Positions 1-6,602 are shown, counted from the first letter of the stretch. The stretch: 8,989 nucleotides of DNA from an uncultured Sphingomonas sp. (GCA_946886645.1 CAMPIY010000064.1:1-8989), one strand, 5' to 3'. The notes: generated from the sequence alone by a model not told the origin. Numbers and translations are program-made.

Positions 1-116
1 ATAAACCGCCCGAAAATCGCAATGCGGTGGCCGAGCGGCGCCCAGCCCAGCGTCGGACGCCCAACGCTCCAGCCGACAGCGGCGAATTCTTGCAAAGGCA
101 GGGCGGGATTTACTAG
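1..116 (+). CDS. C-terminal end of an upstream gene, possibly penicillin-binding protein 1A (partial)
   Basis: The frame starting at base 3 is open from the left edge and reads 37 codons to a TAG at 114-116. The tail is rich in Pro, Arg and Asn and ends in [11 protein letters not shown]. The stop lies 38 bases before the prfB start, the spacing expected of an upstream gene in the same transcription unit. In Sphingomonadales I recall mrcA (PBP1A, a bifunctional peptidoglycan synthase of the inner membrane) directly before prfB, with a low-complexity tail; that is memory of gene order, not something these 37 codons prove. No catalytic domain is inside the window. An ORF opening at base 22 in another frame overlaps it but runs into prfB out of frame, so it is less likely to be real. 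Confidence 0.45.
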   Translation, partial: KPPENRNAVAERRPAQRRTPNAPADSGEFLQRQGGIY

Positions 117-154
117 GCGGGGCGCAAAGCTCCTCCCGACCGGAAAGACGTCCT

Positions 155-1282
155 ATGCGCGCCGAAGCGCAAGCCCATATCGACCAGATCAACGCCGCCA
201 CCGCGCTCCTTCGCCGCTTCCTCGACTGGGACAAGGCGAACAAGCGGCTTGGCGAGCTCAACGACAAGGTCGAGGATCCGACGCTGTGGGACAACCCCAA
301 GGGCGCGCAGGAAGTGATGCGCGAGCGTCGCCGGCTGGAGGAAGCGATTGGCGCGACAAAGAAAATCGAGACCGAGCTCAAGGATACAGTCGAGCTTATC
401 GAGTTGGCCGAGCTCGAGGGTGACGAAGGCCTGGTCGACGATGGCGTCAAGGCACTAAGCGAGCTTGCCGAGCGGGCCGAACGCGACAAGGTGGCGGCGC
501 TGCTGGCCGGCGAGGCCGATGCCAACAACAGCTATGTCGAGATCAACGCCGGTGCCGGCGGCACGGAAAGCAACGACTGGGCGGGGATGCTGCAGCGGAT
601 GTACACCCGCTGGGGCGAGCGGCACGGGATGAAGGTCGAACTGGTCGATCACCATTCCGGAGAGCAGGCCGGCATCAAGTCGGCGACGATCCTGGTCAAG
701 GGCGAGAACGCCTACGGCAATTTGAAGACCGAGGGCGGCGTGCACCGGCTGGTGCGGATTAGCCCTTACGACAGCTCGGCGCGCAGGCACACCAGCTTCG
801 CCAGCGTCTGGGTCTATCCCGAGGTGGATGACGATATCGATATCGAGGTCAACGAAGGCGACCTTAGGATCGACACCTATCGCGCCTCCGGTGCAGGCGG
901 GCAGCACGTCAACACCACCGATAGCGCGGTTCGTATTACTCACCTTCCAACGGGCATCGTCGTCGCCTGCCAGAACCAGCGCAGCCAGCACAAGAACCGC
1001 GCCGAAGCCTTCAAGCAGCTCCGTGCCCGCCTTTACGAGAATGAGCTTCAGAAGCGCGAGGCGGAAGCCAATGCTGCAAACGCCGCAAAAACCGACATCG
1101 GCTGGGGCCATCAGATCCGCAGCTATGTGCTGCAACCCTATCAGCTGGTGAAGGATCTTCGAACGGGCGTTACGTCGACCGCCCCTTCGGACGTGCTCGA
1201 TGGCGATCTCGATCGCTTCATGGCGGCCGCCCTGTCGCAGCGCGTTACGGGCGAAAAAGTGGAAGTCGAGGATGTCGACTAG
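155..1282 (+). CDS. prfB: Peptide chain release factor 2 (RF2), no programmed frameshift
   Basis: RF2 recognises UGA and UAA stop codons in the ribosomal A site and triggers hydrolysis of peptidyl-tRNA. The 375-residue product has the full family layout: an N-terminal helical domain (about 1-110), the decoding domain and the catalytic GGQ loop at residues 248-250 within SGAGGQHVN. The stop-codon recognition tripeptide, SPF in E. coli RF2, reads Ser-Pro-Tyr here (203-205). E. coli prfB needs a +1 frameshift at an in-frame UGA after the LDY-type segment; the matching segment here (RFLDWD, 21-26) is read straight through, so that autoregulation is absent. The ATG at 155 is preceded by GGAAAG (142-147). 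The stop overlaps the next gene by 11 nt, which suggests co-translation. Identity is secure. Confidence 0.97.
   Translation: MRAEAQAHIDQINAATALLRRFLDWDKANKRLGELNDKVEDPTLWDNPKGAQEVMRERRRLEEAIGATKKIETELKDTVELIELAELEGDEGLVDDGVKALSELAERAERDKVAALLAGEADANNSYVEINAGAGGTESNDWAGMLQRMYTRWGERHGMKVELVDHHSGEQAGIKSATILVKGENAYGNLKTEGGVHRLVRISPYDSSARRHTSFASVWVYPEVDDDIDIEVNEGDLRIDTYRASGAGGQHVNTTDSAVRITHLPTGIVVACQNQRSQHKNRAEAFKQLRARLYENELQKREAEANAANAAKTDIGWGHQIRSYVLQPYQLVKDLRTGVTSTAPSDVLDGDLDRFMAAALSQRVTGEKVEVEDVD
1264..1280 (+). promoter_or_regulatory. Small hairpin with the methyltransferase start codon in its loop
   Basis: AGTCGA (1264-1269) and TCGACT (1275-1280) are perfect inverted repeats around a five-base loop GGATG, whose ATG is the start codon of the methyltransferase-like gene. 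The last base of the right arm is the first base of the prfB stop codon, so ribosomes finishing prfB would open the structure. A 6-bp stem may be chance; any role in coupling is inference. Confidence 0.25.
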
Positions 1283-1982
1283 GGCACTAGTTGCCCTGTC
1301 GCTGCTTTCCCTCGCCGCCTGCCGGGCAGAGCAGGACGCTTCTCCCTTTCCGAAAGCGCACCGGCCGGTTGCGCCGATCGTCTCGGACAGCTTTTCCACC
1401 GAGGACGCCCGCGACCGGGTCGGGGAAGCGGAGGAAGTGATGCGGCTGGCCGGAATCAGGCCGGGGATGTCGGTGGCCGACATTGGGGCGGGCGAGGGCT
1501 ATTACACGGTTCGCCTGTCGCCCATTGTCCGGCCGTCAGGGCGAGTGCTGGCGGAAGACATAGTGCCGGAGACCCGAGACCGGCTCGCAGTGCGTGTGCA
1601 GCGGGAGAATCTCGACAATGTGGCGGTCCGCCTGGGGGAGCCGGCCGACCCGAAATTGCCCGCGCGGTCGTTCGACCGCATCTTCCTCGTCCATATGTAT
1701 CATGAAGTTGCTGAGCCCTACGAGTTCCTCTGGAACCTGCGCGAGGGGTTAAAGGAGGACGGGCTTGTCATCGTGGTCGATGCCGACCGGCCGGTGAAGC
1801 GGCACGGAACGCCGCCCAGGCTCCTTATCTGCGAATTCGCGGCCATCGGCCTGCAGCCCGTTACCACCAGCCGGCTGCCCGGAAGCGACGCCTATTTCGC
1901 GTCGTTCAAGGTCGTGGGTGTCCGTCCGCACCCAAGCCGCATCAAGCCATGCGACCCAACAGCATTCGGAAGGGGACGATAA
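1272..1982 (+). CDS. Predicted lipoprotein with a class I SAM-dependent methyltransferase domain
   Basis: This is a 236-residue protein. The chosen ATG at 1272 gives a short lipoprotein signal peptide: Arg4, a hydrophobic run, then the lipobox Leu-Ala-Ala-Cys with the lipidation Cys at 17. The next residue is Arg, not Asp, so by E. coli rules it would not be retained in the inner membrane. The rest resembles a Rossmann methyltransferase: motif [12 protein letters not shown] (69-79), an acidic residue after strand 2 (Glu95/Asp96), a strand-4 region [12 protein letters not shown] (135-146) and strand 5 LVIVVDAD (165-172). Signal-bearing methyltransferases of this kind occur in other proteobacteria, I believe as unassigned COG4798-like proteins. 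The substrate is unknown, and the periplasm is not known to hold S-adenosylmethionine. The gene overlaps prfB by 11 nt and the next gene by 1 nt. A longer start at 1200 would lie inside prfB and bury the signal peptide. Confidence 0.85.
   Translation: MSTRALVALSLLSLAACRAEQDASPFPKAHRPVAPIVSDSFSTEDARDRVGEAEEVMRLAGIRPGMSVADIGAGEGYYTVRLSPIVRPSGRVLAEDIVPETRDRLAVRVQRENLDNVAVRLGEPADPKLPARSFDRIFLVHMYHEVAEPYEFLWNLREGLKEDGLVIVVDADRPVKRHGTPPRLLICEFAAIGLQPVTTSRLPGSDAYFASFKVVGVRPHPSRIKPCDPTAFGRGR
1968..1975 (+). promoter_or_regulatory. Ribosome binding site of the HExxH protein gene
   Basis: GGAAGGGG lies 6 bases before the ATG at 1982. It decides the start in favour of 1982 over the in-frame ATG at 1949, which is inside the previous gene and would put eleven polar residues before the signal peptide. 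Confidence 0.6.
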
Positions 1983-2944
1983 TGCGCTCGCTCTTGCTGG
2001 TTTCCATCGCTGCAATGGCGCTTCCTATCGCCGCGCCTGCAGTTGCGAAATGCTCTATGACGCTTGCCGAACAAAGCTGGGTCGATGGCTCCCTCAAGGC
2101 ATGGGATTATATGTCCAGGGAACGGCTTCGCCTTGCTGCAGTCGAACCGCCCACGATCATCGTTTTCGACGACAAATGCCGTTTCGAAGCCTCCGCAACA
2201 ATTGCCCCCAGATGGAAGGGGGAGGAGCACAGCGGGAGGATCCGACTGCCCGACGGGTCCGACATTCCGGTCGGCGTTGCGTCGGCCGCCAGCCGTGACG
2301 ACAAGACGGGTAACAGCTTCTTCTTCATGGCACTGCCCCCCATCTGGGAAGCGGCAGGCATTCCCATATCGGGCGATTCAAACGGGCTGCGCGGCGTATT
2401 TCTGCATGAATTTGCGCACACTCGGCAAACATTGGCGTTGAAGCCGGCTTTCGACGCAGCGGCAGCGGTTCAGCCCATGCCGGACGATCTGAACGACGAT
2501 GCACTCCAGAAGAAGTTCGAGACTGATCCAATCTACGCAGCGGTTGCCGAGAAGGAGATGAGACTGCTCGCCGAGGCGGCGCATGAACCGGACGTCCGGA
2601 AGGCTAAGGCCCTCGCAGGTCAGGCGCTTGCCTTGATGGAGGGAAGACAGACGCGCTGGTTTACCGGTGCCGACGCCATCTGGAAGCATTACGACGACAT
2701 TTTCCTGACCATGGAAGGCTTCGGACAATGGGTCGCTTATGCCTGGCTTTCCGATGCGAAGGGAGGAGGCCTCACGCAGGCTGCCGCGGAGGAAAAGATG
2801 CGCGGCCGGAAGCGATGGTGGAGCCAGGAGGAAGGCTTAAGCCTGTTCCTGGTTATCGATCGGTTTGTTCCTGATTGGCCGCAACGGGCTTTCGCACCGT
2901 CGCCTGCGCTTGGAATAGATTTGTTGAAAATCGCAGCCGCGTAG
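1982..2944 (+). CDS. Secreted putative zinc metallopeptidase with HExxH motif, family not recognised
   Basis: This is a 320-residue protein with a typical Sec signal peptide (Arg2, hydrophobic core, probable cleavage after Ala-Val-Ala at 20-22). Residues 142-146 read His-Glu-Phe-Ala-His after a hydrophobic run (GVFLHEFAH), the zinc-binding and catalytic signature of many metallopeptidases. About 100 residues later comes MEGFGQWVAYAW (244-255); in gluzincin peptidases a helix of this kind supplies the third zinc ligand, so Glu245 is the best candidate, with Glu190 and Glu192 as alternatives. The only two cysteines, Cys24 and Cys66, could form a disulfide in the periplasm. I do not recognise a named family, and the substrate is unknown. 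The ATG overlaps the previous stop by one base (TAATG), so translation is probably coupled to the methyltransferase-like lipoprotein. Protease activity is an inference from the motif. Confidence 0.75.
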   Translation: MRSLLLVSIAAMALPIAAPAVAKCSMTLAEQSWVDGSLKAWDYMSRERLRLAAVEPPTIIVFDDKCRFEASATIAPRWKGEEHSGRIRLPDGSDIPVGVASAASRDDKTGNSFFFMALPPIWEAAGIPISGDSNGLRGVFLHEFAHTRQTLALKPAFDAAAAVQPMPDDLNDDALQKKFETDPIYAAVAEKEMRLLAEAAHEPDVRKAKALAGQALALMEGRQTRWFTGADAIWKHYDDIFLTMEGFGQWVAYAWLSDAKGGGLTQAAAEEKMRGRKRWWSQEEGLSLFLVIDRFVPDWPQRAFAPSPALGIDLLKIAAA

Positions 2945-2948
2945 CAAG

Positions 2949-3383
2949 TCAGAGGTAACCGAGCCGTCTCATGCTGCGGCAATCGGTTCCCTTGGCGTAA
3001 ATCAGATGGTCGACGACGATGAGGTCGATCGGTTCTGCCGCCCTCGTCAGCGCACGCGTTGCCAGGCAGTCGGCCTGACTCGGCGAGTTGTCGCCGCCGG
3101 GGTGATTATGGGCGAGGACCACCCCCGCACTTCCCAGTCGAGCCGCGTCCGAGATGATCGATCGAACCGGCATTTCAGCGGACCATCGATCGCCTTCGTA
3201 TCGTTCCAGGTGGATGCATCGCGCTGACTCATCGACATGCGCTACCCACAACCGTTCCCGCGTGCTGTCGTCCTTGGCGAAACAGGATTTGAAGAACCGA
3301 CTGGCGGCTTCGAAGCCGTTGAGCTGCGCAGGTGATTCGGCACGCTGATACCGCATGGCAAGGTAAGTAGGGGCAGGCGCCAC
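2949..3383 (-). CDS. Short RadC-like JAB/JAMM domain protein
   Basis: This 144-residue protein carries the JAMM zinc signature HNHPGGDNSPSQAD (92-105), giving the pattern H-x-H-x7-S-x2-D with His92, His94, Ser102 and Asp105. Glu60 in the LERYEG segment aligns with the upstream glutamate of active MPN+ domains. The C-terminus (CRSMRRLGYL) also resembles the end of RadC. Typical RadC proteins are about 220 residues with an N-terminal helix-hairpin-helix region; here only about 40 residues precede the domain, so this is a solo JAMM form. RadC function remains uncertain despite its early link to DNA repair. The start taken is GTG (3381-3383), preceded on the minus strand by TTAGG; an in-frame ATG at 3354-3356 would remove nine residues but has no visible ribosome binding site. 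It converges on the HExxH gene with a 4-base gap and is divergent from thyA. Confidence 0.85.
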   Translation of the reverse strand: MAPAPTYLAMRYQRAESPAQLNGFEAASRFFKSCFAKDDSTRERLWVAHVDESARCIHLERYEGDRWSAEMPVRSIISDAARLGSAGVVLAHNHPGGDNSPSQADCLATRALTRAAEPIDLIVVDHLIYAKGTDCRSMRRLGYL

Positions 3384-3473
3384 CGCGGCCTAAGTGGAAT
3401 GACTCCATTCCGGTGCGATTCGGATGGCCCGCGAAGCGCTGGACGCGGGCCGCCGGAAGGCTAGTGTGGTGTT
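3384..3473. promoter_or_regulatory. Divergent intergenic region between the RadC-like gene and thyA
   Basis: This 90-base spacer must hold the promoters of both divergent genes unless they lie inside neighbouring coding sequence. No clear -35/-10 pair is visible. It contains an inverted repeat, GGAATG (3396-3401) and CATTCC (3406-3411), around a four-base loop, which could be an operator or chance. GGAAGG (3455-3460) is the nearest Shine-Dalgarno-like sequence for thyA, 13 bases from the ATG, which is long. Confidence 0.35.
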
Positions 3474-3481
3474 ATGCACCA
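3467..3481 (+). promoter_or_regulatory. Small hairpin with the thyA start codon in its loop
   Basis: TGGTG (3467-3471) and CACCA (3477-3481) are perfect inverted repeats around the loop TTATG, which contains the thyA start codon. A 5-bp stem is weak and could be chance. It is noted because thymidylate synthases are known to bind their own mRNA, in the human case at a start-codon stem-loop. Confidence 0.2.
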
Positions 3482-4268
3482 ATATCTCGACCTTATGCAG
3501 AAGATTCTCGACGAAGGCGTCGAGCAGATGGACCGCACCGGCACGGGCACCCTGTCGCTGTTTGGCGGACAGATGCGGTTCGACCTCGCCAAAGGATTCC
3601 CGCTGCTGACGACGAAAAAGCTCCATTTGCGATCAATCATCGTCGAGCTGCTGTGGTTTTTGCGCGGGGACACCAATGTCCGCTGGCTGCAGGAGCGCAA
3701 GGTCAGCATCTGGGACGAATGGGCGGACGAGAAGGGCGATCTTGGCCCGGTCTATGGCAAGCAGTGGCGCGACTGGGAGACCGCGGATGGCCGGCATGTC
3801 GACCAGATTCGAGATCTGATCGACCTCATCAAGCGCGATCCCGGCTCGCGGCGGCAGATCGTGACCGCCTGGAACCCCGGAGAGATCGAACGGATGGCGC
3901 TGGCGCCTTGCCACTGCCTGTTCCAGACGCAGGTCGCGGCCGGCCGGCTGAACCTGCAGCTTTACCAGCGCAGCGCCGACTTCTTCCTCGGAGTTCCGTT
4001 CAACATCGCCAGCTATGCGCTTCTGACCCACATGCTGGCGCGCGAGTGCGGGCTGGAGCCGGGGACCTTCGTGTGGACCGGCGGCGACGTGCACCTCTAC
4101 TCGAACCATCTCGAGCAGGCGCGAGAGCAGCTATCGCGCGAGCCGCGTCCGCTGCCCAAGCTGGTCGTGAAGGACCGCGGCCAATCGCTATTCGATTATG
4201 AGCCCGAAGATTTTGTTTTCGAGGCCTACGACCCGCACCCGCACATCAAGGCGCCGGTCGCCGTCTGA
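3474..4268 (+). CDS. thyA: Thymidylate synthase
   Basis: ThyA converts dUMP to dTMP using 5,10-methylenetetrahydrofolate and releases dihydrofolate; it is a cytosolic homodimer and the main de novo source of thymidine nucleotides. The 264-residue length equals that of the E. coli enzyme, and key residues fall at the same numbers: Arg21 for dUMP phosphate, Arg126/Arg127 from the partner subunit, nucleophile Cys146 in LAPCHCLFQ, Asp169 and Asn177 in [10 protein letters not shown], and His207/Tyr209 near the uracil-binding end. The C-terminus ends in KAPVAV, the tail that closes over the active site. No folA (dihydrofolate reductase) lies in the window. The downstream amidohydrolase starts 19 bases after the stop, so the two are probably co-transcribed. 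Start chosen for exact agreement with the family N-terminus ([12 protein letters not shown]). Confidence 0.98.
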   Translation: MHQYLDLMQKILDEGVEQMDRTGTGTLSLFGGQMRFDLAKGFPLLTTKKLHLRSIIVELLWFLRGDTNVRWLQERKVSIWDEWADEKGDLGPVYGKQWRDWETADGRHVDQIRDLIDLIKRDPGSRRQIVTAWNPGEIERMALAPCHCLFQTQVAAGRLNLQLYQRSADFFLGVPFNIASYALLTHMLARECGLEPGTFVWTGGDVHLYSNHLEQAREQLSREPRPLPKLVVKDRGQSLFDYEPEDFVFEAYDPHPHIKAPVAV

Positions 4269-4277
4269 CCGGCGAAC

Positions 4278-4283
4278 AGGAGG
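4278..4283 (+). promoter_or_regulatory. Ribosome binding site of the amidohydrolase gene
   Basis: AGGAGG, a full Shine-Dalgarno match, sits 4 bases before the ATG at 4288. It decides against the in-frame upstream ATG at 4198, which lies within thyA and would add an Arg-rich leader before the signal peptide. Confidence 0.75.
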
Positions 4284-4287
4284 GCGA

Positions 4288-5304
4288 ATGACGCGACGAT
4301 TCATCGCAATGATCGCCGGCCTGGCGGCGGCTTCAGCCGCCTCGGCGCAAGGCGTCGGCAAACCGATCATCGACATGCATATGCATGCCTGGTCGTTGAG
4401 TGAGTTCGGCGGGCAGAGCGTTCCCGGTTGCCTCGGCGCCAGGGGCGTCGACATGCATGGCGTTGACCCGGCCAAGCCATTCGATTTCATGGCCCAGGCT
4501 ACCTGCAAGGAAACTATCCAGTCACCGGCGACCGACGCCGAGGTTCTTGCGCGAACTGTGACGCAAATGGAGAGGTTCAACATCGTCGGCGGGGTGATCT
4601 CCGGCGATCGTGAAACTGTCGCAGCGTGGCGCAAGGCGAATCCGGGGCGGTTTGTCCCGGCCGCCAATTTCTTTGTGGATGACAATTTGCCGCCCGCCTC
4701 GCGCGTTGCCGAACTCGAGCAACTGGTGCGGTCTGGCGAAATCCAGCTATTCGCGGAGATCACCGCGCAGTACCGAGGGCTTCCACCCGATCATCCCGCG
4801 CTGGAGCCTTTTTACGCTATGGCCGAGCGGCTCGATGTGCCGGTCGGAATCCACATGGGCTATGGCGCGCCTGGCGGCCCCTATTGGGTTTATCCCAAAT
4901 ATCGCGCCGCGCTAGGCAATCCCTTGTTGCTGGAAGACCTGCTCGTTCGTCATCCGAAGATGCGGATTTATGTGATGCACGCCGGGATGCCCATGGCGGA
5001 TGAGATGATCATGTTGATGAACGCCCATCCCCAGGTGTTCGTTGATATATCAGCCGACAATTGGGGCGTTCCTCGCAAGGAATTCCACTTCATCCTCAAG
5101 CGCCTGGTCGACGCCGGCTACGTGAAGCGGATCATGTTCGGCAGCGACCAGATGGTATGGCCCGATGCAATCCCGGTCGCGATCGATGCGATCACCGGGG
5201 CCGATTTTCTCAGCGAAGAGCAGAAGCGCGACATTCTCTATAACAATGCCGCGCGATTCCTCCGCCTGACGCCGGAGCAGATCAAGAAGCATCACGCGCG
5301 CTAG
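4288..5304 (+). CDS. Secreted metal-dependent amidohydrolase (amidohydrolase 2 / ACMSD-like family)
   Basis: This is a 338-residue protein with an N-terminal Sec signal peptide (Arg3-Arg4, hydrophobic core, likely cleavage after Ala-Ser-Ala at 18-20). The mature part has the marks of the TIM-barrel amidohydrolase superfamily: the HxH pair in IIDMHMHAW (His31, His33), His189 in VGIHMGYG, His231 in YVMHAGMP and the catalytic Asp287 in MFGSDQMVWP. Glu157 in LFAEITAQY is another possible active-site residue. The pattern fits the amidohydrolase 2 branch, whose cytosolic members include decarboxylases and lactonases; exported members are mostly uncharacterised, so the substrate is unknown. A strong AGGAGG fixes the start, and the 19-base gap to thyA suggests an operon, although an exported hydrolase has no obvious link to dTMP synthesis. 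Its TAG stop shares CTAG with the stop of the converging S41 peptidase. Confidence 0.88.
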   Translation: MTRRFIAMIAGLAAASAASAQGVGKPIIDMHMHAWSLSEFGGQSVPGCLGARGVDMHGVDPAKPFDFMAQATCKETIQSPATDAEVLARTVTQMERFNIVGGVISGDRETVAAWRKANPGRFVPAANFFVDDNLPPASRVAELEQLVRSGEIQLFAEITAQYRGLPPDHPALEPFYAMAERLDVPVGIHMGYGAPGGPYWVYPKYRAALGNPLLLEDLLVRHPKMRIYVMHAGMPMADEMIMLMNAHPQVFVDISADNWGVPRKEFHFILKRLVDAGYVKRIMFGSDQMVWPDAIPVAIDAITGADFLSEEQKRDILYNNAARFLRLTPEQIKKHHAR

Positions 5305-6497
5305 AGGAAAAGGCTCCCCAGCACAGCCGGCATCTGCCTGGCGTCAACGGTTGCCCAATCGATGGCGATGTCAGGCGCCTGACCCTCGATTTCGTTGGTT
5401 CCGTCCCGGGTGAAGCGGCTGCAGTTCGGCATCATCAGGTGGATGTTCGCCGCCTTGAAGGCGAAGGCATTGCCGCCGTCCATATAGCCGCAACCGGCGC
5501 CAAAGGTCTTTTCGCCGCCCATTTTCGCCCGTTTGTTGTCGCGGAGCCAGGTGATGAACTCCTCCGCCGCCGAGGCGGTATCGCGGTCCGCCAGGATGGC
5601 CAGCGGACCAGTCCAGGCCGGTGCGCCATCGCTTTCGACCCACTCGGCGGTCGGCGCGCCGGCGTAAGCGGTGCAGGCTGGCTTTTCGCCCTTCCAGATA
5701 CCGGACCGGTCACAGGTCGGGCCCACGTGGCGCGGTTCCTGCCGGGTCAATCTTCCCTCGGTGAACAGCGTTACGGCCTCGGTCGACCATTCGCTTCCTC
5801 CGCCGTTCCGGCTGAGGTCGATCGCCAAGCGCTTCATCCCGCGCCCTCGCAGTGTGCCGACGAGCGCCGCAAGTTGTCGATTAAGCTCCGCGCGTGTGGC
5901 CAGTTGCAGTGCGCGGCTGTCCATGCCGGGTTTCTGTGCCGTCTTGCATGCCGAGAGATAGCGGCTTTCACCGAACGTCGGGATGCGGATGATTCCAATG
6001 TCGCCGATAAGGCCGGCCTGAAAGGGACCGTCACTGATTGGGGTCCAACCTGGAGCGGAAGGGTAGGGCAGGCGAGTCGCAGCGCGCCCGTCCGAGTAAT
6101 TTGCCGCCTCGCAGGCGGACTTTGCCGCGGCCGGACCCTCTATGCTGCTTTGCATCGGCATCTGGGTGGCGGACTGGGGCGGCGGTCCGGGATTTAGCTG
6201 CAGATGCGGGTCATGGAATGCGTCGACCAGCTTTGCGAATACCAACGCGGCGCCGGCATCGCTGTCGACCTTATCCAGCATCGCCCCGATTTGCCCGTCG
6301 GCCCGCGACAGGTTGAACCCGCGTCGCTCGACTTGCCAGTCCAGATTGGCATATCCTTGGGCGAGGGCCGGTTTGAGCCGCTCGAAGTCGGCTTTCCAGG
6401 CATCACGATTGAATGCCGGAGCGGGCGCCGCGAACGCGGGCGCGGCAGGTGCCAACGCCAGGATCGCAATCGGCGCAAATAGTCGCTTGAGTGTCAT
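5301..6497 (-). CDS. Secreted S41-family serine peptidase
   Basis: This is a 398-residue protein with a Sec signal peptide (Lys4/Arg5, Ala-rich core, probable cleavage after Ala-Phe-Ala at 21-23). The S41 (tail-specific/tricorn-like) core is visible: an N-terminal helical region ending in DAFHDPHLQL (92-101), where His98 matches the catalytic His of tricorn-like members; the strand-loop AIDLSRNGGG (225-234); and ILADRDTASAAEEF (301-314), in which Ser309 is the expected nucleophile, followed by GEKTFGAG (328-335). No PDZ domain is evident. Six cysteines (129, 184, 262, 275, 336, 359) could form disulfides in the periplasm. The substrate is unknown. The start codon abuts a palindrome and a promoter-like pair that predict a leaderless mRNA; no Shine-Dalgarno sequence is visible. 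The gene is convergent with the amidohydrolase and divergent from the entericidin pair. Confidence 0.88.
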   Translation of the reverse strand: MTLKRLFAPIAILALAPAAPAFAAPAPAFNRDAWKADFERLKPALAQGYANLDWQVERRGFNLSRADGQIGAMLDKVDSDAGAALVFAKLVDAFHDPHLQLNPGPPPQSATQMPMQSSIEGPAAAKSACEAANYSDGRAATRLPYPSAPGWTPISDGPFQAGLIGDIGIIRIPTFGESRYLSACKTAQKPGMDSRALQLATRAELNRQLAALVGTLRGRGMKRLAIDLSRNGGGSEWSTEAVTLFTEGRLTRQEPRHVGPTCDRSGIWKGEKPACTAYAGAPTAEWVESDGAPAWTGPLAILADRDTASAAEEFITWLRDNKRAKMGGEKTFGAGCGYMDGGNAFAFKAANIHLMMPNCSRFTRDGTNEIEGQAPDIAIDWATVDARQMPAVLGSLFL

Positions 6498-6531
6498 ATT
6501 AGACTAATACACTACCGGCTTTGCATTGCAA
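6497..6531 (-). promoter_or_regulatory. Candidate promoter/operator of the S41 peptidase gene, with palindromes
   Basis: Read on the minus strand, TTGCAA (6526-6531) and TATTAG (6504-6509) are 16 bases apart and match -35 and -10 consensus hexamers at 4 of 6 positions each. A start seven bases after the -10 would be the A of the ATG, so the transcript would be leaderless. The -10 lies within the 13-base palindrome TATTAGACTAATA (6497-6509, centre 6503), and the -35 within the 11-base palindrome TTGCATTGCAA (6521-6531). The overlap suggests a repressor site; the regulator is not identifiable here. Confidence 0.4.
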
Positions 6532-6548
6532 GGCGCGATTTTTGGGAC

Positions 6549-6573
6549 GCAACCTAACCGTTTCGGCCGCGTT
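6549..6573 (+). promoter_or_regulatory. Candidate EcfG-type (general stress response) promoter of the entericidin pair
   Basis: GCAACC (6549-6554) and GTT (6571-6573, in the context CGTTCGTT) are 16 bases apart, close to the alphaproteobacterial EcfG consensus GGAAC-N16/17-GTT, with one mismatch in the -35. A start near 6580 would give a leader of about 20-25 bases containing the ribosome binding site AGGAGA. Small entericidin-like genes are, to my knowledge, frequent members of EcfG regulons. Confidence 0.35.
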
Positions 6574-6602
6574 CGTTCAGCCGCTAGACAGGAGAATGTC
6601 CC

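Noticed and set aside
22..423. Plus-strand open frame of 133 codons over the upstream gene end and prfB
   Set aside because: It overlaps prfB out of frame, has Arg/Gly/Ala-rich composition typical of shadow frames, and no ribosome binding site.
455..1483. Minus-strand open frame of 342 codons across prfB and the methyltransferase start
   Set aside because: It is the complement of a secure prfB, has no recognisable domain, and arises from high G+C codon bias.
3396..3411. Inverted repeat GGAATG/CATTCC in the thyA spacer as an operator
   Set aside because: Six-base arms with no promoter elements beside them; recorded within the spacer feature but too weak to be a finding.
5439..6197. Plus-strand open frame of 252 codons opposite the S41 peptidase
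   Set aside because: The minus strand encodes a complete S41 core with signal peptide and catalytic motifs; the plus frame has no motif.
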